Below are positions 27,940-35,973 of a DNA stretch of 40,009 bases, piece after piece (position 1 is the stretch's first letter; the number at the start of each line of letters is the position of its first letter). Below the pieces are notes generated by a model that was not told the origin of the DNA, searched no databases, and saw only the letters and a list, made by a program, of their open reading frames with translations. Source of the DNA: a bacterium (GTDB lineage: Bacteria; B130-G9); assembly GCA_021160245.1 (NCBI GenBank), contig JAGHCW010000088.1, forward strand, positions 1 to 40,009, read 5' to 3'. The position numbers and the translations under genes are program-made.

Positions 27940-28045
27940 AGGAGGTTGGAGGGGAGCGACTCGCATCTTCAGTCACCCGAATGAATTCGGGTGTTAGGAT
28001 AATGAGAACTATCTAAATTACCGCATTAAAATACGGTAATTCGGA
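27940..28045 (+). repeat. Structured intergenic repeat, copy B
   Basis: CCCGAAT-ga-ATTCGGG (27976-27991), GTTAGGATAATGAGAACTATC, then hairpin ATTACCGCATT-aa-AATACGGTAAT (28017-28040). Upstream 'CGACTCGC' is shared with copy A. Confidence 0.72.
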
Positions 28046-28078
28046 GGATACGGATCAAAGCCCGAGCACCCTCCCCGG

Positions 28079-28669
28079 CTAGCCCCTCCCGTTCGCCAGC
28101 GCGCGGCCCTCCGCAAAGGCCTTCAGGTTGAGATCGATGTGCTTTTTGGGCACGCGGGCCTTGAGCGCCTTGAGCCAGGTATCCTCGGAGAAGTCCAGAT
28201 TCTGAGACAGGACGCCCAGGAGCACCACGTTCATCGCCCGGGTATTGCCGAGCTTCTTGGCGACCGAGGTGGCGTCAACTGCGATGACCTTTGTGCCCTG
28301 CTCTTTCATCCTATCAAGAACGTCGTGGGGATACTCTTTGCCCAATATATTTAGGACTGGTGGGACGATCTCAGTCGTGTTGGTGATAACCTGTCCGCCA
28401 GGCTTTAAGTATTCTATCCACCTCTCGCTCTCCGCTTTCTCGAACGAGAGCAGGACATTGGCAGTGCCCTTCATAATGAGCGGCGAGTAAATCCGCTCCG
28501 CATAGCGCACGTGGCTTGAGACGATGCCGCCTCGTTGAGACATGCCATGTATTTCGCTTTTTTTGACGTCAAAGCCCATATTCATTGCGGCCTGGGAGAT
28601 GACCTCCGAGGCGAGCAGTATGCCTTGGCCACCGACGCCGACGAGCAGAACGTTTTTTGCTTCGTTCAT
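28079..28669 (-). CDS. iorB: Indolepyruvate ferredoxin oxidoreductase, beta subunit
   Basis: 'VLLVGVGGQGILLASEVISQAAMNMGFDVKKSEIHGMSQRGGIVSSHVRYAERIYSPLI'. Three bases from iorA. Confidence 0.92.
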   Translation of the reverse strand: MNEAKNVLLVGVGGQGILLASEVISQAAMNMGFDVKKSEIHGMSQRGGIVSSHVRYAERIYSPLIMKGTANVLLSFEKAESERWIEYLKPGGQVITNTTEIVPPVLNILGKEYPHDVLDRMKEQGTKVIAVDATSVAKKLGNTRAMNVVLLGVLSQNLDFSEDTWLKALKARVPKKHIDLNLKAFAEGRALANGRG

Positions 28670-28672
28670 CTT

Positions 28673-30529
28673 TTATTCTCCCTCAATATGAATTGCGGAA
28701 ACGGGACAGACCTGGGCACACATCGAGCATCCTATGCACATTGGCCGCTCTATCCTCGCCTTCTGCCGCATCTTGCCATCAACCTCAACCTGTACCGTGA
28801 TAATCGCCGGACACCCAAGCCCGAGGCATTTCTTGCAGCCGATACACTTCTCCTCATCGACAACAAAGGGCACGACTTTCGGCCCGAAACGCAGCCTATC
28901 AAGGATACACGCGCGCCTCGTGATGATGACTGATGGCTCGTTTGCCTCGATCTCCTCTTTTATCACCGTATCCAGATTCTTAAGGTCATAAGGATCGAGC
29001 GTTGTGACTCGCTTGACGCCGATAGATTTGCACAGAGCCTCGAGGTCGAGCTCGTGCGTTGGCTCATTGCGGATCGTCTTGCCCATTGCCGGATTCTGCT
29101 GGCCCCCTGTCATGGCCGTCGTGCGGTTGTCCATGATAATGACCGTAACATTGCCCTTGTTATAGACAACGTCGATAAGCCCCGTGATGCCCGAATGAAC
29201 GAACGTAGAATCACCAATCACCGCAACTACCGGCTCAAACTTGTCCGTCCCCTTTAAAGCCTTGTTCGCGCCCATAGCGTTCGTGATGCTGGCGCCCATG
29301 CAAATGCAGCTGTCCATCATCGAGAGTGGCGGCAGAACGCCAAGTGTATAGCAGCCAATGTCGCCGGTTACTATAGGCTTATACTTCTTGAGCACGTAGA
29401 ACGAGCCCCTGTGGGGGCAACCCGGACAAAGCGTCGGTGGCCGAGGCAGATCGAGAGCCCCGCCACCCGTTGCGGGCGCATCCTGCGTGAAGATCGAATG
29501 ATCGCTCGGAATCGCGACCAGCTTCTTCCTCGCCGCCTCTCGCAAGCTCTCGCGCAAAACGTCGGGTAAAAGCTCGCCCTCGCGGGTGAAAATCTCCTTG
29601 CCCAAGACATCAAAGCCCGCGGCCAGAAGCTGCTCCTCCATGAAAGGCTCCAGCTCCTCAAGCACGATCAGCTGATCGACCGTCTTGGAGAACTTCTCAA
29701 CCAACTTGAATGGAAGGGGATTTGTGAATCCCAGTTTCAGGAATGAGGCGCTCGGAATGACGTCTTTTGCGTACGAGTAAGCAATGCTGGCCGTAATGAT
29801 GCCAATCCTGGCGTCCGGCCCCGAGCCTTGCTCAATGTAATTCAGCGGAGTTTCATTGCTGAACTCCTCAAGTTGCTTCATCCGATTGAGCACCACCGTC
29901 CGTCGCTTCCGAGCGTTCGCCGGAATCACGACCCACTTCGTCCAATCGTGCTCAAAGCCCTTTATCTCATGCTCCTTGCGCTCGCCGATCGGGACAATCC
30001 CCTTCGAATGCGACACACGCGTCGTCGTCCGAAGCATTAGCGGCGTGCAGAACCGCTCGCTGATGTCAAAAGCCGCAATCGTCATCTCCCTCGCCTCGGC
30101 CGAATCGCACGGCTCCAACATAGGAATCAGCATGAACCGGGCAAGATAGCGGTTGTCCTGTTCATTCTGAGAGCTGTGCATCCCCGGCTCGTCGGCCGAG
30201 ACGAAGACAAAGCCCCCATTTACGCCTGTGTATGAGAAAGTTGACAGTGGGTCCATCGCTACGTTGACGCCAACGTGCTTCATGGCTGAAAGTGCTCTTG
30301 CCCCCGCCATTGAGGCGCCCTGCGCAACCTCCACGGCGACCTTCTCATTGGATGACCACTCGCAATATATCTCTTTGTAATGTCTTATCGCCTCGAGTAT
30401 CTCGGTGCTGGGTGTGCCCGGATAGGCAGTTGCAACATGAACACCAGCTTCCCAAGCGCCCCGGGCGATGGCCTCGTTGCCTGAAAGAAATAGATTTCCC
30501 ATGTACGCCTCAGATGATTTATGAATCAA
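28673..30529 (-). CDS. iorA: Indolepyruvate ferredoxin oxidoreductase, alpha subunit
   Basis: 'GNEAIARGAWEAGVHVATAYPGTPSTEI', 'CPGCPHRGSFYVL', TPP-binding 'GDIGCYTLG', two C-terminal 4Fe-4S motifs 'CIGCKKCLGLGCP' and 'CIGCSMCAQVCP'. Confidence 0.95.
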   Translation of the reverse strand: MIHKSSEAYMGNLFLSGNEAIARGAWEAGVHVATAYPGTPSTEILEAIRHYKEIYCEWSSNEKVAVEVAQGASMAGARALSAMKHVGVNVAMDPLSTFSYTGVNGGFVFVSADEPGMHSSQNEQDNRYLARFMLIPMLEPCDSAEAREMTIAAFDISERFCTPLMLRTTTRVSHSKGIVPIGERKEHEIKGFEHDWTKWVVIPANARKRRTVVLNRMKQLEEFSNETPLNYIEQGSGPDARIGIITASIAYSYAKDVIPSASFLKLGFTNPLPFKLVEKFSKTVDQLIVLEELEPFMEEQLLAAGFDVLGKEIFTREGELLPDVLRESLREAARKKLVAIPSDHSIFTQDAPATGGGALDLPRPPTLCPGCPHRGSFYVLKKYKPIVTGDIGCYTLGVLPPLSMMDSCICMGASITNAMGANKALKGTDKFEPVVAVIGDSTFVHSGITGLIDVVYNKGNVTVIIMDNRTTAMTGGQQNPAMGKTIRNEPTHELDLEALCKSIGVKRVTTLDPYDLKNLDTVIKEEIEANEPSVIITRRACILDRLRFGPKVVPFVVDEEKCIGCKKCLGLGCPAIITVQVEVDGKMRQKARIERPMCIGCSMCAQVCPVSAIHIEGE

Positions 30530-31550
30530 AGCTTATATCGGAAGTCAGAATACGTTCTAGTGCTGGGGGACGTTGAATTACTGTCTCGAGATGCTCAGCG
30601 AGCAGGACGCCGAGTGCTATCGAGTCGAGCTTGCTCTTGCGGGAATCCGCCCTCGAGACGATGAGTACGGGCTTTCTTGCCCCCACAATTAGGCCCGCAA
30701 AGCCCGCCCCTGCAAACATCGACAGCGACTTGCTCAGAAGATTGCCCTCCTCAATCGAGTTAACGATTAGGATGTCAGCATCGCCGGCCAGATCGCTATG
30801 GGCGCCGAGCAGCTCCCCCGATTCGTGTGTAACCGCCGCATCAAGTGTCAAAGGCCCATCAACGGTGCAGCCCCGTATCTGCCCGCGTTGCGACATCTTG
30901 GACAAGACTGCCGCCTCAATGGACATCGGCATCGCAGGATTGACCGTGTCGGCTGCAGACAGAATCGCGACTTTCGGCCTCTTTATGCCGATTGCGTTGG
31001 CCACAATGACGGCATTGGCGACTATCTGAACCTTCTCCTCGAGAGTCGGCGCTATGTTCATGCCAGGGTCAGACATGATCAATAGCTGCGGATGCGTCGC
31101 GATGTCATAGACTCCTACATGGCTCAGAATCCGCTTGGTTCTCAGGCCGATCTTCTTGTCCAAGACGGCCCGAAGCACCGCCGAGGTCTGCGCCTTGCCC
31201 TTCAACACCATGTCCGCCTCGTCAATGGAGGCGAGCCGAACGGCCTCCCTGGCCGCCGCGTTGGGGTCGCGCACGTCAAGGACAGTGTAATCGCTCTCGG
31301 CCATGTCCAAACTCGCCATCAGCGCCAGTATCTTCTCCCGCTTGCCGGTCAAGATAGCGCGAATTAGTCCTGCCTCTGTGGCATCTTGAACCGCTTCTAG
31401 TACGTGCTCATCCGCCGCCTCGGCCACGGTGAGTCTCTTTGGACCAATTCGCACTGCAAGTTCCTTGGCTCGCTTGTGCAAGACCTTAAAGTCGGCGATT
31501 CTACCGGGTATATCCGAGCCCTGAGCTTCGGTATCCATCAATATGTTCAT
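30519..31550 (-). CDS. ptb: Phosphate butyryltransferase/phosphotransacetylase-family protein
   Basis: 'ADMVLKGKAQTSAVLRAVLDKKIGLRTKRILSHVGVYDI', 'LLIMSDPGMNIAPTLEEKVQIVANAV', 'ILSAADTVNPAMPMSIEAAVLSKM'. Start placed at MNILMDT; the ORF track extends to 31598. Confidence 0.88.
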   Translation of the reverse strand: MNILMDTEAQGSDIPGRIADFKVLHKRAKELAVRIGPKRLTVAEAADEHVLEAVQDATEAGLIRAILTGKREKILALMASLDMAESDYTVLDVRDPNAAAREAVRLASIDEADMVLKGKAQTSAVLRAVLDKKIGLRTKRILSHVGVYDIATHPQLLIMSDPGMNIAPTLEEKVQIVANAVIVANAIGIKRPKVAILSAADTVNPAMPMSIEAAVLSKMSQRGQIRGCTVDGPLTLDAAVTHESGELLGAHSDLAGDADILIVNSIEEGNLLSKSLSMFAGAGFAGLIVGARKPVLIVSRADSRKSKLDSIALGVLLAEHLETVIQRPPALERILTSDISFDS

Positions 31551-31738
31551 CCTATCTTTTTGACCTAACTTAATTTCAGCTAATCGGGTATAAAACAAAA
31601 CTATAGCAAACTCATTGATGGTTCAAGCCAAAAAATCACAGGCGAAATCACAAATAAGCCTTACGCGCCTCAATGCTCAAGGCTTTTAGAATCTACATTT
31701 GAGATGAATGACCCGCGGATTGGGCCTCTTGCATAAGA

Positions 31739-32548
31739 CTATGGTTTGATGTTGAAGCGCGGATTGCGGCTGGCGATAAGGTCAGACTCATAGGCTCTTC
31801 GATTCTTGACCAGGCGCGCATCTGATTCTGGGCTGAATGCATGGATTTCTATCTGGATGTCTCTATATCCATGTCGCCATAGGTGCCTTGCTAGGCTTTT
31901 GCTGTCAGAATGGTCCAGATGTTTCCTGATTCTCCGTCGGAGATTGCTGGCCTCTCCTATATATAGATAGCCAGATGGATCAATGAAAATGTATATGCCA
32001 GGACATCTTGGTACAGTATTAGAAGCTTCCACAAGATCCCCCCCATGTAGGTAAAACACACGTCTCCCCCATGAATCAGTAAGGCGCGGAACGAGTTCCG
32101 GACGGAGCTTTCTAGTCTTGCGTAATTTCAGAGCTGCCTTCCGGACTATGTAACTGCTCACACCGGGAGCGACGCCCATCGCGATCCGATCGAATTCGGC
32201 TAAATGATCGGGGTCACATAGAATTCTGTCCACATTCAGATCATATCTGTCCTGCATGTGGCGGGCCGCAATCTCTGCCACATGTAGAATTTCGCTATAG
32301 CAAACACGGATTCTTCTGGTGGCGACAGCGCCGAGTTGACCGGTCTTTCTAAGATTCAGAAGCGCCCAGTTGAGTTCGACCGGCGCGGCATCGGGAAGCT
32401 CATTCAAACAACACTGAATGAACCGTCTGTTGAGTCGATTGCAAATCAGAACCTCATCAACGCTGTAGCCGTCATGTGCTAGTCTAAATGCTCGCTCAAC
32501 GACTGCCAGTAATTGTCTCTCTTCACAACCAGTTTGGTGGCAGTTCAT
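31739..32548 (-). CDS. GIY-YIG nuclease with N-terminal domain shared with the adjacent methyltransferase; putative restriction endonuclease
   Basis: 'PGIYIFIDPSGYLYIGEASNLRRRIRKHL' (GIY and YIG motifs plus catalytic-type Arg), 'AYESDLIASRNPRFNIKP' (catalytic-type Glu and Asn). Confidence 0.85.
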   Translation of the reverse strand: MNCHQTGCEERQLLAVVERAFRLAHDGYSVDEVLICNRLNRRFIQCCLNELPDAAPVELNWALLNLRKTGQLGAVATRRIRVCYSEILHVAEIAARHMQDRYDLNVDRILCDPDHLAEFDRIAMGVAPGVSSYIVRKAALKLRKTRKLRPELVPRLTDSWGRRVFYLHGGDLVEASNTVPRCPGIYIFIDPSGYLYIGEASNLRRRIRKHLDHSDSKSLARHLWRHGYRDIQIEIHAFSPESDARLVKNRRAYESDLIASRNPRFNIKP

Positions 32549-32567
32549 TTATTCTGGTCTTCCGCAT

Positions 32568-33863
32568 TCAGTCTTTCGATGGTCTTGAGTGAGATTTTCC
32601 TCTTTTACGAATGCTTAAAGCCGCCTTACGGAGGCGATAGCGGCGTTCTCCTGGTGCTTGTTTCTGAGCTATTTCATCAAATACTGCCTTGTAGGTTGGA
32701 TTGCACATAATTTGGTCAAGTGTCTTGCCGAGTTTTCGCTTGGCTTCCTCTTTGGCAGCTTCTGATGCCTCGATATATCTTGCATGCTTTATGGGTCTCC
32801 GCGGCTTCAGCTTATGCCGCAATCTTCCCGATTTTCGCTCAGCGAACAAAGCCAGATTCAGATCCTCCTCACTGGCGCCCGGCATCCGATTCCTGCATGC
32901 CTCAATATATCTTCTATTCAGTTCATCACAAATCACGACGTCATCTTCGCTGTATTCCCCTCTATATATCTCGAGAAATACCTCGGTCGCCAATTGACGC
33001 AATTCCCTTCTGAACTCGGCATCAATCCTGATCGCGCCATTCTTGATGCGCTCAAATGCCGACTCGGCGGTCGGCTCGCTGAACTCGATGCCGACCGACC
33101 GGCGATTCAATGCTCTTGCGACTGTGCAGGTCGTGCCGCTGCCGAGGAACGGGTCGAGGACGAGGTCGCCCTCGTTGGAGCAGGCCGAAATCACGCGACT
33201 CATGTAGGTCTCCGGGATTTGGTTGCGGTGCCCGGGCCGGCGCTCCTTATTTGTGCCCTGAATGCGGCCTAAGTATGGGCCATACCAAACGTCGAGCGGC
33301 ACACGCAGCCCGGGTCGGCGCGTTTTGCGGGTCCTTTTGTCATTGTAGAGCGACGCGCGGTCGGAGGGCACTAGTATCGCGTCGGGGTTCCAGATTCGCC
33401 TCTTGCGATCCTTCGCGAAGTAGAGCACATGGGCCTTCGACACGATGAAGTTCGAGTCGCGGCATTGGCCGAACCTGAAGTGCCAGATACACCAATTGAC
33501 CATGTGAAGTCCTCGGCTCTTCAGGTGCACCACGATCTCGGCGGCCCAGTCGTCAGGAATGTTGACCCATAATGCGCCGTGAGGCGCAAGGACGCGGATG
33601 CAGGCGTCGAGCCATTGGTACGTGAAATCCAAGTAGTCCTCGCGCCTCATATCGTCCTTCCAGTCCGCATATTTGACGTTCCAATTAAAGGGCGGATCGG
33701 CGAAGACGAGGTCGATGCTCTCTTCGGGCAGACCGGCCAGCACCTCCCGGCAATCGCCGACATAGACCTCCGTCTGGGGCTCATCGAGGCGGAATCTTGG
33801 GGCTGACTTGGTGTCGGCAAAAAGGCCTTTCTTTGGACTCACATTAGCTCCCATCTGGTGCAT
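32568..33863 (-). CDS. DNA methyltransferase (amino-MTase, beta-type motif order, m6A or m4C) with C-terminal extension homologous to the nuclease N-terminus
   Basis: 'VYVGDCREVLAGLPEESIDLVFADPPFNWNVKYADW' (motif IV first), then 'DLVLDPFLGSGTTCTVARALNRRSVGIEF' (motif I). C-terminal ~130 aa outside the MTase fold. Confidence 0.92.
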   Translation of the reverse strand: MHQMGANVSPKKGLFADTKSAPRFRLDEPQTEVYVGDCREVLAGLPEESIDLVFADPPFNWNVKYADWKDDMRREDYLDFTYQWLDACIRVLAPHGALWVNIPDDWAAEIVVHLKSRGLHMVNWCIWHFRFGQCRDSNFIVSKAHVLYFAKDRKRRIWNPDAILVPSDRASLYNDKRTRKTRRPGLRVPLDVWYGPYLGRIQGTNKERRPGHRNQIPETYMSRVISACSNEGDLVLDPFLGSGTTCTVARALNRRSVGIEFSEPTAESAFERIKNGAIRIDAEFRRELRQLATEVFLEIYRGEYSEDDVVICDELNRRYIEACRNRMPGASEEDLNLALFAERKSGRLRHKLKPRRPIKHARYIEASEAAKEEAKRKLGKTLDQIMCNPTYKAVFDEIAQKQAPGERRYRLRKAALSIRKRGKSHSRPSKD

Positions 33864-33981
33864 ATAATCAATTGTATGCTACTTGCGGGCTGCGGGATTT
33901 TCCACAAGCGATTTTTAAGATAGACAGGTTGGGAAGCTCATCCATCCGTCTTCGCCGAGGCTATCTCATTTTTCAGGGCAC

Positions 33982-34926
33982 TCAGAGATTGCCACGCATC
34001 TTCTGGCCGAATAGATTGTCCGGGAATTCGGAGTCGGGCTCTTGGATGAAGAGCGTCTCGAAATTCAGTGATCGAGCGAAGTCGGCTATATGTTTGTATT
34101 CATCCTCCGCAATTCGCTTGCCTAGTATGGGATGATCGGCGACCGGGCGCGTCGGTCGAAACTGACCCATGACGCTAACCGCAACCTCTGTCGAAAGGCT
34201 CTTTGCGATCCACTCCAGGTTCCGAAGCGTTTGGGCCTCATATCCGGGAAGAAGGAGTAATCGGATGATCATTCCTGACATCGCCAGCCCGTCGTCGTCC
34301 AGCCTCAGGGGGCCAACCTGACGCCACATCTGTCTCAACGCCTCGCGCGACACGGAGACGTAATCGGGCGCCTCGGAGAGTTCCGCTGCCGTCTTGTCAT
34401 CGGAATACCGCGCGTCTGCAAGATAAATATCAACTATTCCATCAAGCAACTCTAGCGTTTCCCGCGATTCATAAGAGCTGGTGTTATAGACGATTGGTAG
34501 ATTGAGGCCCCTCTGATAAGCCTCTCGCAGGGCATTCAGAACATCAGGCAGAAAATGGGTGGCCGTAACCAAATTGACATTATGACAGCCGGCATTCTGC
34601 AGCGAGAGCATCATCTCGCCCAGCTGCTCCGTCTGAATGTTCTTGCCATGACCATCTTGGCTGAATTGATGATTCTGGCAATATGCGCATCTCATCGTGC
34701 AATGCGAAAAGAATACTGTGCCCGAACCTCTGCTCCCACTCAGGGGCGGCTCTTCGCCAAAGTGAGGGCCATACCGAAATACCTTTGCGCAAAAACCCGC
34801 GCGACAGAATCCCAGCTCGCCGGCCATTCTGTCCACGCCGCACTCTCGCGGGCAGAGGCGACATGCGCGCAGATGCTCATTCAGCTTTTTGATGGCAAGG
34901 TCAATTTGCTCGATGCTAGAGATCAT
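33982..34926 (-). CDS. Radical SAM protein, PflX/COG1313-like
   Basis: 'CRLCPRECGVDRMAGELGFCRAG', radical SAM 'CTMRCAYCQNHQFSQ', 'VNLVTATHFLPDVLNAL', 'YNTSSYESRETLELLDGIVDIYLADARY'. Confidence 0.88.
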   Translation of the reverse strand: MISSIEQIDLAIKKLNEHLRACRLCPRECGVDRMAGELGFCRAGFCAKVFRYGPHFGEEPPLSGSRGSGTVFFSHCTMRCAYCQNHQFSQDGHGKNIQTEQLGEMMLSLQNAGCHNVNLVTATHFLPDVLNALREAYQRGLNLPIVYNTSSYESRETLELLDGIVDIYLADARYSDDKTAAELSEAPDYVSVSREALRQMWRQVGPLRLDDDGLAMSGMIIRLLLLPGYEAQTLRNLEWIAKSLSTEVAVSVMGQFRPTRPVADHPILGKRIAEDEYKHIADFARSLNFETLFIQEPDSEFPDNLFGQKMRGNL

Positions 34927-35115
34927 CTTGTTTGCGTATTCTCCCGCTCATTCATGCGCCCGTCAATTCCCCGCCACAGCCGGAGTTTGGACATCATATT
35001 GTCTTCATCGCCCATTTTCGCTCCGCAAAGACTCCTCGTCTATTGATGCTTTACGATGTGGTCTCAAATGGCTTAACATCCGCCACAGCTAATAAACAGT
35101 TTAGGAACTACGATA

Positions 35116-35973
35116 ATGAAACATATATTCTCGCGCAGATGGGCATTTTTGCTCATATTCTTAGCTTTTGCCCTTCTTTTTTGCGGACCCATGTCAAAGC
35201 CCTGCAGAGCAGCTTCCTGTGAGCTGTGCTATGCGTTCCCGCAGGATGGAGCCCTCCAATACGACTTGTATGCCGAGGCGTCAATGGCCTCGAAGGTCAG
35301 ATTCATCGTGAAGGCCAATCTCATTTGGAATTGTCTGGAGAAAGACGGCGGCAAATATCGACTCGAGCTTAGACTTGAGGACATCAATTTGTCGAGAATC
35401 TCTGAGGGCGGACTGCCTGAGAAGATGGCCGCACCCGCAACGAGTGTGTCGGCTCAGGTCACAATGACCGAACGAGGCAAGGAACTCATCTTCAAGCCGG
35501 AAGCGGATTATCCGGCCAGCCATCCAGTGATGCTCGTTTTGAAGGCGGTTATTCAGACTCTCCCGAGACTGCCGGCTGGCCCGGTGAGTGAGGGTGATAC
35601 TTGGGCGGAACAGGAAGTTGTGTCTCCTCTACTCTTGATGTCCGACACTGGTCCGACGAGAGTTCTTGAGCGATTTGAATGCGAAGCAGAGAAGGTCCCG
35701 TGGCTTTTTTCCAGCGATGCTGTCCTTGATCTATCCTCGAAGACCTCTTCATTGCTCACGGATAATGAGGAGATAGCAGTTTATGGCAGCGGCAAGGGCA
35801 AGATGATCTTCTCGGTCTCCAAACAACGTATCAAAGCTATTACGCATCAATCCGAGGCTATCATTACATTCAAAACGCATCCTACGTCAGGAGACGGAGC
35901 AGGAGAACGTTCGGTAAAATACATGATGAGACTATCGATGAACCTCATAAATGAGAGAAGCACAAAGAAATGA
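35116..35973 (+). CDS. Secreted hypothetical protein (DUF6263-like architecture)
   Basis: Signal peptide 'FLLIFLAFALLFCGPMSKPCRA', 'RLPAGPVSEGDTWAEQ' motif typical of beta-rich periplasmic proteins. Stop overlaps the next start (ATGA). Confidence 0.6.
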   Translation: MKHIFSRRWAFLLIFLAFALLFCGPMSKPCRAASCELCYAFPQDGALQYDLYAEASMASKVRFIVKANLIWNCLEKDGGKYRLELRLEDINLSRISEGGLPEKMAAPATSVSAQVTMTERGKELIFKPEADYPASHPVMLVLKAVIQTLPRLPAGPVSEGDTWAEQEVVSPLLLMSDTGPTRVLERFECEAEKVPWLFSSDAVLDLSSKTSSLLTDNEEIAVYGSGKGKMIFSVSKQRIKAITHQSEAIITFKTHPTSGDGAGERSVKYMMRLSMNLINERSTKK

